Source of the DNA: OMOG01 sp041485845
Lineage (GTDB): Bacteria; Acidobacteriota; Terriglobia; Bryobacterales; Bryobacteraceae
DNA length: 7,932 bases
Assembly: GCA_041485845.1 (NCBI GenBank)
Contig: JBGPKH010000419.1
Location: forward strand, 1 to 7,932
Direction: 5' to 3'
The position numbers and the translations under genes were made by a program. Shown here in pieces: positions 1 through 7,932 of the stretch; the stretch's first letter is position 1, and every line of letters begins with the position of its first letter. The notes below the pieces were generated by a model. The model ran no database searches. It was given only the letters and a program-made list of their open reading frames with translations, and was not told where the DNA came from.

Positions 1-601
1 GTGTCTCGCGGGCAGCGTGCTGGTGCCGGTGGGCGATGCGGCGGGGCCGCTGCTGGACCTGCTGGTCAAGCGGACGAAGGCGTTGACTGTGGGCGACGGC
101 TTACAGCCGGGCGTGGAGATGGGGCCGCTGGTGACGTCGGACCACTGCAAGCGTGTGGAGGGCTACGTGGAGAAGGGCGTGGCGGAGGGCGCGACGCCGC
201 TGGTCGACGGGCGCGAGCGGAAGGGAGCGGATGGGTTCTTCCTCGGGCCCACGATTTTCGACCACGTGACGCCGGAGATGACCATCGCGCGGGAAGAGAT
301 TTTCGGACCGGTGTTGTCGGTGATGCGGGTGAAGACCCTGGAGGATGCCATCCAGTTGGTGAACCGCTCCCCGTTCGGGAATGCTACGGCGATCTTTACT
401 TCGAGTGGGAAGGCGGCGCGGGAGTACTCGTCGCGGTGCGAGATTGGGATGGTAGGAGTCAATGTGGGGGTCGCGGCGCCGATGGCGTTTTTCCCGTTCG
501 CCGGGTGGAAGAACTCGTTTTTCGGTGACCTGCACGCGCACGGGAAAGATGCGGTGGGGTTTTATACGGAGCAGAAGGTAATTATGAGCCGGTGGTTTTA
601 G
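1..601 (+). CDS. mmsA: Methylmalonate-semialdehyde dehydrogenase (CoA-acylating), C-terminal part, 5' truncated by window edge
   Basis: This is the last 199 codons of an aldehyde dehydrogenase superfamily enzyme, read from base 2 to the TAG at 599-601. The first in-frame codon (TGT, 2-4) begins C-L-A-G-S and fits the catalytic cysteine of the family's R-C-x-A motif, so the NAD-binding half lies outside the window. EEIFGPVLSV is the conserved ALDH segment whose glutamate contacts the cofactor. The C-terminal block with FAGWKNSFFGDLHAHGK and FYTEQKVIMSRW is characteristic of the methylmalonate-semialdehyde dehydrogenase branch, not generic ALDHs. The family oxidises methylmalonate or malonate semialdehyde to propionyl-CoA or acetyl-CoA using NAD and CoA, in valine and inositol catabolism, in the cytoplasm. 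The remaining length matches the usual distance from the catalytic Cys to the C-terminus. The true start and operon partners cannot be seen. Substrate assignment is by family resemblance only. Confidence 0.9.
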   Translation, partial: CLAGSVLVPVGDAAGPLLDLLVKRTKALTVGDGLQPGVEMGPLVTSDHCKRVEGYVEKGVAEGATPLVDGRERKGADGFFLGPTIFDHVTPEMTIAREEIFGPVLSVMRVKTLEDAIQLVNRSPFGNATAIFTSSGKAAREYSSRCEIGMVGVNVGVAAPMAFFPFAGWKNSFFGDLHAHGKDAVGFYTEQKVIMSRWF

Positions 602-604
602 GGT

Positions 605-620
605 GCCGTCCGGAGACGGC
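605..620. terminator. Hairpin between convergent genes, possible bidirectional terminator
   Basis: A perfect 6-bp inverted repeat, GCCGTC (605-610) and GACGGC (615-620), flanks a CGGA tetraloop. It starts three bases after the mmsA stop and lies 18 bases beyond the 3' end of the convergent zinc-ribbon gene. No T-run follows on either strand, so it is not a canonical Rho-independent terminator. Position and symmetry suggest an end-of-transcript role, which is an inference. Confidence 0.4.
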
Positions 621-637
621 TCACTGACTGACGTTGG

Positions 638-1009
638 TTACTTAGCCCGAACTGCCTGGACAAACGTTTCAGGCTCCGTTATGCTCCGTTGCCCGGGCAA
701 CGGGCGCCGGTCATAGAACTGCAGGCGGCAAAAGCAGCAGTGATAGAGTTTGCCGCCACCGAGACGCGCCAGGAAGTTCCATATTCCGTTCTCCATCCTG
801 TCGATCCGGTCCCGTTGTTTGAGTTTAACCAGCCGGATGGTCCCGCATCGCGGGCAACGGCACTCGTTGCCCAGACGGTAGGTGAAGCGAGGAACGAATT
901 CCCCCTCTGGACAATCCGGACAGCGGTAGATTGCCAGGTACCTGAAGCGTTGCAAAAATGTTCGATGGACCCGCTTCAGGTGCCCACCACATTGCCTGCA
1001 GTTGCGCAT
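638..1009 (-). CDS. Small protein with two zinc ribbons, function unknown
   Basis: The 123-residue protein has eight cysteines that pair as two four-cysteine zinc sites: C4-x2-C7 with C30-x2-C33, and C52-x2-C55 with C91-x2-C94. Extra cysteines lie at 50 and 92. Between the second pair is a basic/acidic stretch, LKQRDRIDRM, then a tryptophan- and glycine-containing loop. No signal peptide, membrane segment or catalytic motif is visible, so it is probably a cytoplasmic nucleic-acid- or protein-binding zinc protein. The ATG at 1007-1009 is the only standard start before an upstream in-frame stop. A GGAG lies very close to it (CGGAGA then ATG), shorter than usual spacing. A good promoter lies just upstream, giving a very short leader. 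It is convergent with mmsA and divergent from uvrA. I do not recognise a named family. The paired CxxC pattern strongly supports a real gene over a shadow of the opposite-strand frame. Confidence 0.8.
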   Translation of the reverse strand: MRNCRQCGGHLKRVHRTFLQRFRYLAIYRCPDCPEGEFVPRFTYRLGNECRCPRCGTIRLVKLKQRDRIDRMENGIWNFLARLGGGKLYHCCFCRLQFYDRRPLPGQRSITEPETFVQAVRAK

Positions 1010-1024
1010 TCTCCGATACTGATA

Positions 1025-1053
1025 GTTATAGCTCGTTTGCTGAACCGGTACAA
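1025..1053 (-). promoter_or_regulatory. Sigma-70-like promoter for the zinc-ribbon gene
   Basis: On the minus strand, TTGTAC (1053-1048) and TATAAC (1030-1025) match the -35 and -10 consensus at five of six positions or nearly so, with an exact 17-base spacer. Transcription would start roughly at 1017-1019, leaving a leader of only about ten bases before the ATG at 1009, with GGAG inside it. Inferred from sequence only. Confidence 0.55.
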
Positions 1054-1077
1054 GAATGGGTCACAATATCTTCTGGA

Positions 1078-1127
1078 TATATATAGGCCATGAGTACCCT
1101 AAGTACCATTAGGACTACACGAAGTAC
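1078..1127 (+). promoter_or_regulatory. AT-rich box and AAGTAC direct repeats before uvrA, candidate promoter/operator
   Basis: The region before uvrA holds an alternating TATATATA tract (1078-1085), a possible -10 region though no good -35 lies 16-18 bases upstream. AGTAC occurs three times, at 1093-1097, 1102-1106 and 1123-1127. The last two extend to AAGTACCAT (1101-1109) and AAGTACTAT (1122-1130), matching at eight of nine bases and 21 bases apart, about two helical turns. uvrA is DNA-damage (LexA) controlled in many bacteria, so a regulator site is plausible. The repeats do not match the E. coli or Bacillus SOS box that I know. Function is inferred. Confidence 0.35.
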
Positions 1128-1128
1128 T

Positions 1129-3887
<2,759 letters not shown>

Positions 3888-3891
<4 letters not shown>

Positions 3892-4847
3892 GCAAGTACG
3901 GCAAGCGGCCTTTGGACTTCGCCGGGTTGAAGACGGTCGGTCTCCAGGAGCGCGGCGGGAAGGTCAGAACTGCGGACTTCGCCACGGTGTATCGAGAGGG
4001 CTCGGGGATCGGCGGGTGGCTCGATTCGCTCCCGCACATTCTGGCGGGCGGGTCGTTTCGCGCGGTGGTGGATGCGGTGGCCGCGGCTCGGGAGCGGCAG
4101 CGGGCCATCATCTGGGGGTTGGGCGGGCACGTGATCAAGTGCGGGCTGGCGCCGGTGCTGATCGATCTCATGCAGCGCGGGTATGCCACGGCTTTTGCGC
4201 TGAACGGGTCCGCGGCGATCCACGATTTCGAGATTGCGCTGGCCGGGCACACCAGCGAAGACGTGGAGGCGGTGCTGCCGGACGGCCGCTTCGGTGCGGC
4301 GGAGGAGACCGGCCGCGAAATGAACCGCGCGATTGCGGGCGGCGATCGCGAAGGGCTGGGGATGGGCGAGTCGCTGGGCCGTTGGCTGGAACTGCTGGCT
4401 ACCCGGAAGCACGACTGGGCGAGCCTGCTGCTGCAGGCGTACCGGCACGGCACAGCGGTGACCGTCCATGTAGCGATCGGCACGGACACGCCGCACACCC
4501 ATCCGGCAGCCGAGGGGGCGGCGATCGGCAGTTCCTCGCACCGCGATTTCCGGCTGCTGTGCGCGTATGCGGCCGACTTGAACGAGGGTGGCGTGTATCT
4601 CAACGTGGGGTCGGCCGTGGTGCTGCCGGAGGTGTTTCTGAAGGCCGTGTCCGCGGTTCGCAATTTGGGGCACCCGCTGGCCAACTTCACCACGGCGAAT
4701 TTCGACTTTTTGCAGCACTATCGCCCGCGCGTGAACGTGGTGGAGCGGCCGCACGCCCGTTCAGGAGGCGCGGGCTACGCCATCACCGGCCACCATGAGC
4801 TGATGGTGCCGCTGCTGGCGGCGGCGTTGATCGAGAAGGATTCATGA
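3888..4847 (+). CDS. Conserved protein of unknown function, possibly deoxyhypusine-synthase-like Rossmann fold
   Basis: The 319-residue soluble protein starts at ATG 3888 inside the uvrA stop (ATGA), with GGAAAG (3877-3882) as ribosome site. Conserved-looking blocks are GLGGHVIKCGLAPVLIDLM (77-95), a glycine/hydrophobic nucleotide-binding-like strand-loop-helix; ALNGSAAIHDFEIALAG (104-120) followed by TSEDVEA; HVAIGTDTPHTHPAAEGAAI (194-213) with three histidines near an acid; and NEGGVYLNVGSAVVLPEVFL (232-251). No signal peptide or membrane span is seen. The order 'site for a dinucleotide, then a short HD-containing helix controlling the active site' recalls deoxyhypusine synthase and the ornithine-cyclodeaminase-like LOR/SDH domains. 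I cannot find the GGG-x-x-KH lysine motif of true deoxyhypusine synthase, and bacteria normally lack the eIF5A substrate. So treat it as an enzyme of unknown reaction, probably NAD-binding. It is translationally coupled to uvrA and to the protease gene. Confidence 0.85.
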
Positions 4848-5668
4848 CCGACGAGCAGGGCGCCAAGAGCGGCGAGAACCCCGAAGGGGAGTGCGCCGCG
4901 GGGGATCGCGCAGCGGCGCCCGCGGAAGTGACCGGCGTCGCAGCCGCCCCGCCGGCGTGCGAGCCGGAGCGGTATCCCTTCTGGGATTACTCCGACCTTT
5001 TGCTGTTTGCCGGCCTGGTGATTCCGTGCATGCTCGCCGGATGGGCGCTGGTGAAGGCGGCGTTCGCCATCTTTCACGTGCATACGACGCTGCGCGCGGT
5101 GGAACTGCTGCCCGAACAACTGCTCGGATACGGCCTGCTTTTTGGCGGGTTTGGCTTGGCGCTGCGTCTGCAATATGACCGTCCCTTCTGGAAGTCACTG
5201 GGGTGGACTCCGGTGCGCCTGCCTCCGCTCTGGATTGTGATTTGCGGGGCGGCGACGTCCCTGGCCGTCGCATTTCTGGGCTCGCTCATTCACACACCGA
5301 CGACGGACAATCCGATGATGGAACTATTGCAGGATCGCACCTCCGCGATTCTGATGGCGGTGTTCGGCATCGCCATCGCTCCGCTGTGCGAAGAACTGGC
5401 TTTTCGGGGCGTTCTCCAGCCGCTGCTGGTGCGCAGCCTGGGCGCGGCGCCGGGTATCGTCGCGGCGGCCATTTCCTTCGGCCTGCTGCATTACCCCGAA
5501 TTCGGAAATTCCTGGCGGCACGCGGTCCTGATTGCGCTGGCGGGGGCCACCTTCGGATGGATGCGGCATGCCACGGGGTCGGTCAAGGCATCCACGATCA
5601 TGCACGCTTCCTACAACGCTCTGATCTTTGTGACGGTGTTCACGCAAGGGAAGGACCTGGCCCGATGA
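4844..5668 (+). CDS. CPBP-family intramembrane metalloprotease (CAAX protease-like)
   Basis: This 274-residue inner-membrane protein carries the full CPBP/Abi (Rce1-like) active-site set. Motif 1 is E183-E184-x3-R188 in CEELAFRG. Motif 2 is F212-x3-H216 in FGLLHY. Motif 3 is H254-x3-N258 in HASYNA. These residues bind the metal and water in Rce1-type glutamate proteases. Hydrophobic spans, approximate, are at 51-77, 92-108, 127-149, 167-181, 202-217, 226-241 and 252-267, about seven helices. The first 45 residues are hydrophilic, rich in Ala, Pro and Glu, and probably cytoplasmic. The ATG overlaps the previous stop (ATGA at 4844-4847) with AAGGA at 4836-4840 as ribosome site. The family's bacterial roles vary (bacteriocin self-immunity, protein processing) and the substrate here is unknown. 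Placement in a uvrA-mtnA operon does not reveal the role. Confidence 0.92.
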   Translation: MTDEQGAKSGENPEGECAAGDRAAAPAEVTGVAAAPPACEPERYPFWDYSDLLLFAGLVIPCMLAGWALVKAAFAIFHVHTTLRAVELLPEQLLGYGLLFGGFGLALRLQYDRPFWKSLGWTPVRLPPLWIVICGAATSLAVAFLGSLIHTPTTDNPMMELLQDRTSAILMAVFGIAIAPLCEELAFRGVLQPLLVRSLGAAPGIVAAAISFGLLHYPEFGNSWRHAVLIALAGATFGWMRHATGSVKASTIMHASYNALIFVTVFTQGKDLAR

Positions 5669-6702
5669 TCGAAACTATTCAATGGATCGATGACACGGTA
5701 GTCATGATCGACCAGACGCGCCTGCCGCTCGAAGAAACGTACGTGACCTGCCGCACCTGCGAGGAAGTGGCCGCGGCCATCCGCAACATGATCATACGCG
5801 GCGCGCCTGCCATTGGCGTGGCCGCCGCCATGGGCATCGCGCTGGGCCTGCTCCACGCGGCGGAGGACGGCGTCGAGTCCCGGATGGCAGCCATCTGCGA
5901 CACCCTGGCTCGCACCCGGCCCACCGCCGTCAATCTCTTCTGGGCCATCGATCGCATGAAGCGGCTCTATGCTTCCCTGCAAGGCCGGCCGATCGCGGAG
6001 ATTCGCCGCCGCATGATCGAGGAGGCGATGTTGGTCCGGGAGGAAGACATCGCCATCAATCGCGCGATCGGACGCAACGGCGCGCCGTTGGTGCCGGACC
6101 GCATGACCGTCCTCACTCACTGCAACGCCGGCGCACTCGCCACCGCGGGCTACGGCACCGCCCTGGGCGTGATCCGCGCGGCCATCGAGAGCGGGAAGAC
6201 CGTGGATGTCTTCGCCGACGAAACCCGCCCCTTCCTGCAAGGGGCGCGCCTCACCGTTTGGGAGTTGCAGCGCGACGGCATTCCCACCACGCTCATCACG
6301 GACAACATGGCCGGCCACTTCATGAAGGCGGGCCGGATCGGTTGCGTGGTGGTGGGCGCCGACCGCATTGCCGCCAATGGCGACGTCGCCAACAAGATCG
6401 GGACCTATTCGGTCGCCGTCCTGGCCAGGGAAAATGGCGTGCCCTTTTTCGTGGCGGCGCCGATCTCCACGCTCGACCTGACACTGGTCTCCGGCGACGA
6501 GATCCCCATCGAGCAGCGCGCGGCGTCGGAAGTGACCCACGTGTTCGGGCACGCAGTGGCGCCCGCGGGCACGGTGGTCGAGAATCCGGCCTTCGATGTC
6601 ACGCCCGCCCGATACGTCACAGCGATTATTACGGAGCGAGGCGTGGCCCGGGCGCCGTATGAAGAGTCGTTGAAAAGGCTCGCCGGGGAGGGCGAAGCAT
6701 AG
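5665..6702 (+). CDS. mtnA: S-methyl-5-thioribose-1-phosphate isomerase
   Basis: MtnA converts 5-methylthioribose-1-phosphate to 5-methylthioribulose-1-phosphate in the methionine salvage pathway, recycling the methylthioadenosine left from polyamine and related syntheses. The protein is 345 residues, the normal length for this eIF2B-alpha-related family. RGAPAIG lies at 45-51. The catalytic cysteine is C153 in THCNAG and the catalytic aspartate D233 in GADRIAANGDVANKIGTY. They are 80 residues apart, as are C160 and D240 in the Bacillus subtilis enzyme. The start ATG at 5665 overlaps the protease stop by four bases. AAGGGAAGGA (5646-5655) is a good ribosome site nine bases upstream. No other methionine-salvage gene (mtnK, mtnB, mtnD) is adjacent, so the rest of the pathway must be elsewhere or an alternative route used. 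It is the last gene of the operon; no clear terminator follows. Confidence 0.96.
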   Translation: MIETIQWIDDTVVMIDQTRLPLEETYVTCRTCEEVAAAIRNMIIRGAPAIGVAAAMGIALGLLHAAEDGVESRMAAICDTLARTRPTAVNLFWAIDRMKRLYASLQGRPIAEIRRRMIEEAMLVREEDIAINRAIGRNGAPLVPDRMTVLTHCNAGALATAGYGTALGVIRAAIESGKTVDVFADETRPFLQGARLTVWELQRDGIPTTLITDNMAGHFMKAGRIGCVVVGADRIAANGDVANKIGTYSVAVLARENGVPFFVAAPISTLDLTLVSGDEIPIEQRAASEVTHVFGHAVAPAGTVVENPAFDVTPARYVTAIITERGVARAPYEESLKRLAGEGEA

Positions 6703-6806
6703 ACAGGAAGCAGGCATAATACCTCAAAAGGTGTAGGTGCAAATCCCGCAGCCGCCAAGGGTCCACCCCGGGGTCCACCGAGCGCCATGAAGCACTGGCC
6801 CAATCC
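6703..6806 (+). other. Post-mtnA non-coding stretch with small hairpin and conserved-looking RNA-like segment
   Basis: A short stem (6719-6724 with 6729-6734, loop CAAA) is followed by GGTGCAAATCCCGC (6735-6748), then GCCGCCAAGGG. The string resembles the GGTGmAAATCC core of cobalamin riboswitches, or a degenerate tRNA T-arm with an acceptor end. The downstream B12 box (GCCACTG) and the rest of either RNA are not present. No gene that such a switch would control lies downstream on this strand. Best described as an unexplained segment. Confidence 0.25.
6759..6779 (+). repeat. Tandem repeat of GGGTCCACC
   Basis: GGGTCCACC occurs at 6759-6767 and again at 6771-6779, separated by CCG, a 12-base period. 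The junction also makes the palindrome CCCCGGGG (6766-6773). It lies directly before the decayed coiled-coil gene. Two copies only, so it may be a local duplication. Confidence 0.6.
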
Positions 6807-7010
6807 ATGGAGCTCATGCAGCGCCAGTGGGAGGACCGATGGGCCAATATCACAACCGCGCTGGAGCAAGACGCGCAGAACATCCGCACCCCCACCGCCA
6901 TCTCCGCCAACGCCCTCGAATCCATCAAGCTCCTGGAACACTCCGCCATGCGGAGCGACACCGCCGCCATCCACTAGCAACGGCTCGAAGACCTGGAACG
7001 CGACCAGTAG
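6807..7010 (+). pseudogene. Remnant of a small coiled-coil protein gene interrupted by an in-frame TAG
   Basis: In this frame 56 codons from ATG 6807 to TAG 6975-6977 read as a plausible helical protein: MELMQRQWEDRW, then ITTALEQDAQNIR, then ANALESIKLLEH. After the TAG the same frame resumes with QRLEDLERDQ and a second TAG at 7008-7010. The segment after the stop is the kind of Arg/Leu/Glu heptad end expected of the same protein, so the internal TAG probably arose from CAG. The frame is also open upstream to about 6720 and gives ERHEALAQS just before the ATG, which fits a lost original start. The composition resembles small coiled-coil proteins that I recall from acidobacterial genomes (ALxxxLEL...RRLxxLE pattern); this recollection is unchecked. 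An intact 56-residue protein from ATG 6807 is an alternative reading. Confidence 0.5.
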
Positions 7011-7137
7011 CCGGCGCGCCCGTGGCGCCCGCACGCGGCTCCCACACCGCAGCCCGCAGCCACCGGACCCGGCTTTCGGGGCGAGTTACCCTTCGGCCAT
7101 GATTGGCGACGAAGGCGATCGACGAGCGGCACCAAAG
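7011..7137. other. Intergenic stretch between decayed gene and vapC, no gene seen
   Basis: This interval is GC-rich and has no convincing coding frame on either strand. The only structure seen is a 5-bp inverted repeat, GGCGC (7013-7017) and GCGCC (7025-7029), without a T-run. I see no canonical terminator for vapBC, which ends here on the minus strand. Confidence 0.4.
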
Positions 7138-7518
7138 CTACACCGTCTCGAGAGCCGTATAGCGCGCGATGGCCGCGAAATCACGGTCCCGATGCCAAAC
7201 CGGGACCGCATTCTCAATGGCGATTGCAGCGATGAGGCAATCCATGGAAGATCGAATTGTCAGCCCTTTTCTGCGTCCCTGCCGGTAGATGTCCGCTGCC
7301 GAAAGAAACAGTTCCAGCGGGATCGGATCGCTCAGGACCGGAACGGCCAGGAATGCCTGACGAAAAGCGTCACTCTCCAACCCGGGGCGTAGACCCTGGG
7401 TCACCTCCTGGACGATCGGACCGCACGTGACCAAGCGTGGCAGATCCTCCTCGCTCAGCGTGGTTCCGCGTCTGCGGGCGAGCAACTCAATCCACACGGA
7501 GGTGTCCACCAGAATCAT
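7138..7518 (-). CDS. vapC: PIN-domain ribonuclease toxin of a VapBC toxin-antitoxin pair
   Basis: The 126-residue protein is a standard-size VapC. VapC toxins are Mg-dependent endoribonucleases that cleave tRNA or rRNA and halt translation when the antitoxin is lost. The acidic PIN active-site residues are all visible: D5 in ILVDTSVWIE, E38 in IVQEVTQG, D93 in SSMDCLIAAIAIE, and D111/D113 in HRDRDFAAIA. The ATG (7516-7518, minus) overlaps the vapB stop in an ATGA arrangement, the usual antitoxin-first coupling. No catalytic residue is missing, so the toxin is probably active. The RNA target cannot be predicted from the sequence. Confidence 0.95.
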   Translation of the reverse strand: MILVDTSVWIELLARRRGTTLSEEDLPRLVTCGPIVQEVTQGLRPGLESDAFRQAFLAVPVLSDPIPLELFLSAADIYRQGRRKGLTIRSSMDCLIAAIAIENAVPVWHRDRDFAAIARYTALETV

Positions 7519-7748
7519 TTGCCTGGCCGGCCCCGGGTGGCCTTCCGTCGCGGCCGATCCTCGCGCATGGCCGCCAGGTCACCGGCCCAAAGGTCCTTGC
7601 CGAAGAACCGCGGAAGGCTCTGAAGCTTCTTCAAGCGGATGACTTCCTCAAGAGCGGTATTCACCGCGGCAGAGTACGTCCTGGCTCCCAACACGCGCGT
7701 CGCCTGTTCGAGCAGATCCTCATCTAACACAAGATTTGTGCGCCGCAT
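7515..7748 (-). CDS. vapB: VapB-type antitoxin, ribbon-helix-helix DNA-binding protein
   Basis: The 77-residue protein begins with a ribbon-helix-helix pattern: a short beta strand RTNLVLD, then helices EDLLEQATRVLG and TYSAAVNTALEEVIRLKK. This matches the VapB_antitoxin type (MRTNixiDdeLl...). The basic, aromatic tail with FFGKDLW and MREDRPRRK is the part expected to wrap the toxin. It neutralises VapC and represses its own operon by binding upstream. The ATG at 7746-7748 is chosen by family N-terminus. No Shine-Dalgarno is evident before it (CTATACAC precedes the ATG), so translation may be leaderless or start on a very short leader. A 29-base overlap with the upstream minus-strand frame exists. 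Confidence 0.92.
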   Translation of the reverse strand: MRRTNLVLDEDLLEQATRVLGARTYSAAVNTALEEVIRLKKLQSLPRFFGKDLWAGDLAAMREDRPRRKATRGRPGK

Positions 7749-7932
7749 GTGTATAGTGTAGCGCGTAGTGTGTCCCCTTTTTTCCGTCTAGCATCGTGAA
7801 GGTCTCTTCGCGGATATTGAGAGCTGTCAGCGCCGTAGCCTTGCCCCACCCCGGGATCGGCTCCGGCTGGTACGGCTCGCCCTCGGTCTGCGACAGGACG
7901 AACCAGTTTCGCTTGTAGTTGTAGACGAACAC
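7720..7932 (-). CDS. Partial hypothetical protein, C-terminal end, probably truncated
   Basis: The minus-strand frame enters at the right edge and ends at a TGA within vapB (7720-7722). The first part, codons from 7932 to about 7800, has the G/C-ending codons typical of real genes here (FVYNYKRNWFVLSQTEGE, then PYQPEPIPGWGKATALTALN and IREETFTML). After about 7790 it changes to GGA AAA AAG GGG ACA and a His/Tyr-rich tail, GTHYALHYTHAAHKSC, with codon choice unlike the rest. The natural 3' end was therefore probably lost and the reading frame now runs by chance into vapB. No domain is recognised, no membrane span or signal peptide is seen, and the upstream part lies outside the window. Confidence 0.45.
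   Translation of the reverse strand: MFVYNYKRNWFVLSQTEGEPYQPEPIPGWGKATALTALNIREETFTMLDGKKGTHYALHYTHAAHKSCVR
7749..7775 (-). promoter_or_regulatory. Candidate vapBC promoter/operator with TAGTGT direct repeats
   Basis: Just upstream of vapB, TAGTGT (plus-strand reading) occurs at 7754-7759 and 7766-7771, 12 bases apart. On the minus strand a TACACT (7760-7755) could serve as -10, giving a transcript that begins at or almost at the vapB ATG. No good -35 is present. Autoregulation by VapB at such repeats is usual for the family, but the specific site is inferred. Confidence 0.35.

Noticed and set aside
1..528. Frame-1 plus-strand open frame starting GTG at base 1
   Set aside because: Gly/Arg-rich shadow of the aldehyde dehydrogenase frame, which carries clear family motifs to its stop at 601.
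689..1093. Plus-strand open frame opposite the zinc-ribbon gene
   Set aside because: The minus strand has eight paired cysteines and a promoter, whereas this frame has neither motif nor ribosome site.
5611..6717. Long minus-strand open frame of 368 codons opposite mtnA
   Set aside because: mtnA on the plus strand has all catalytic residues; the antisense translation is low-complexity Gly/Arg/His-rich and has no recognisable motif.
6735..6760. tRNA gene suggested by a T-arm-like sequence
   Set aside because: The T stem has a mismatch and no D-arm, anticodon arm or matching 5' acceptor strand could be found upstream.
6787..7392. Plus-strand open frame of 201 codons across the post-mtnA region
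   Set aside because: It mixes Pro/Ser-rich sequence in the wrong frame of the decayed gene with the antisense of vapC; no domain or continuity.

Overview
This window is a GC-rich, gene-dense bacterial chromosome segment with strong G/C bias at third codon positions. The gene content looks like an Acidobacteriota-type genome, perhaps near Solibacter/Bryobacter: a methylmalonate-semialdehyde dehydrogenase, a small double zinc-ribbon protein, UvrA clustered with MtnA and a conserved protein of unknown function, and a VapBC locus. The phylum is an impression from protein style, not something the sequence proves.

Layout. Positions 1-601 (+) hold the C-terminal part of a CoA-acylating methylmalonate-semialdehyde dehydrogenase; the window opens exactly at its catalytic cysteine codon. 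A short perfect hairpin separates it from a convergent small zinc-ribbon gene (638-1009, -). An AT-richer divergent promoter region (about 1010-1128) follows. It has a good -35/-10 pair for the zinc-ribbon gene and AAGTAC direct repeats, two helical turns apart, just before uvrA.

Positions 1129-6702 (+) form a compact four-gene operon: uvrA, an uncharacterised 319-residue protein, a CPBP-family membrane protease and mtnA. Each junction is a four-base ATGA stop/start overlap, so the four are probably cotranscribed and translationally coupled. UvrA (excision repair) and MtnA (methionine salvage) are confidently identified and have no known shared pathway. The middle two genes are the least understood part of the window.

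After mtnA the style changes. Positions 6703-7137 have no intact gene. They hold a hairpin with a riboswitch- or tRNA-like conserved look, a GGGTCCACC tandem repeat, and a decayed coiled-coil gene interrupted by an in-frame TAG. On the minus strand comes a type II toxin-antitoxin pair, vapB (7515-7748) and vapC (7138-7518), also coupled by an ATGA overlap. The right edge (7720-7932, -) carries the end of another reading frame whose normal codon pattern stops at an AAAAAAGGGGACACAC motif and which then runs into the start of vapB. This looks like a gene truncated by a past rearrangement. The right quarter is thus a small degraded accessory patch beside a housekeeping operon.

No CRISPR array, rRNA, convincing tRNA or intact insertion sequence was seen. 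The least explained items are the uncharacterised operon protein and the double zinc-ribbon protein.
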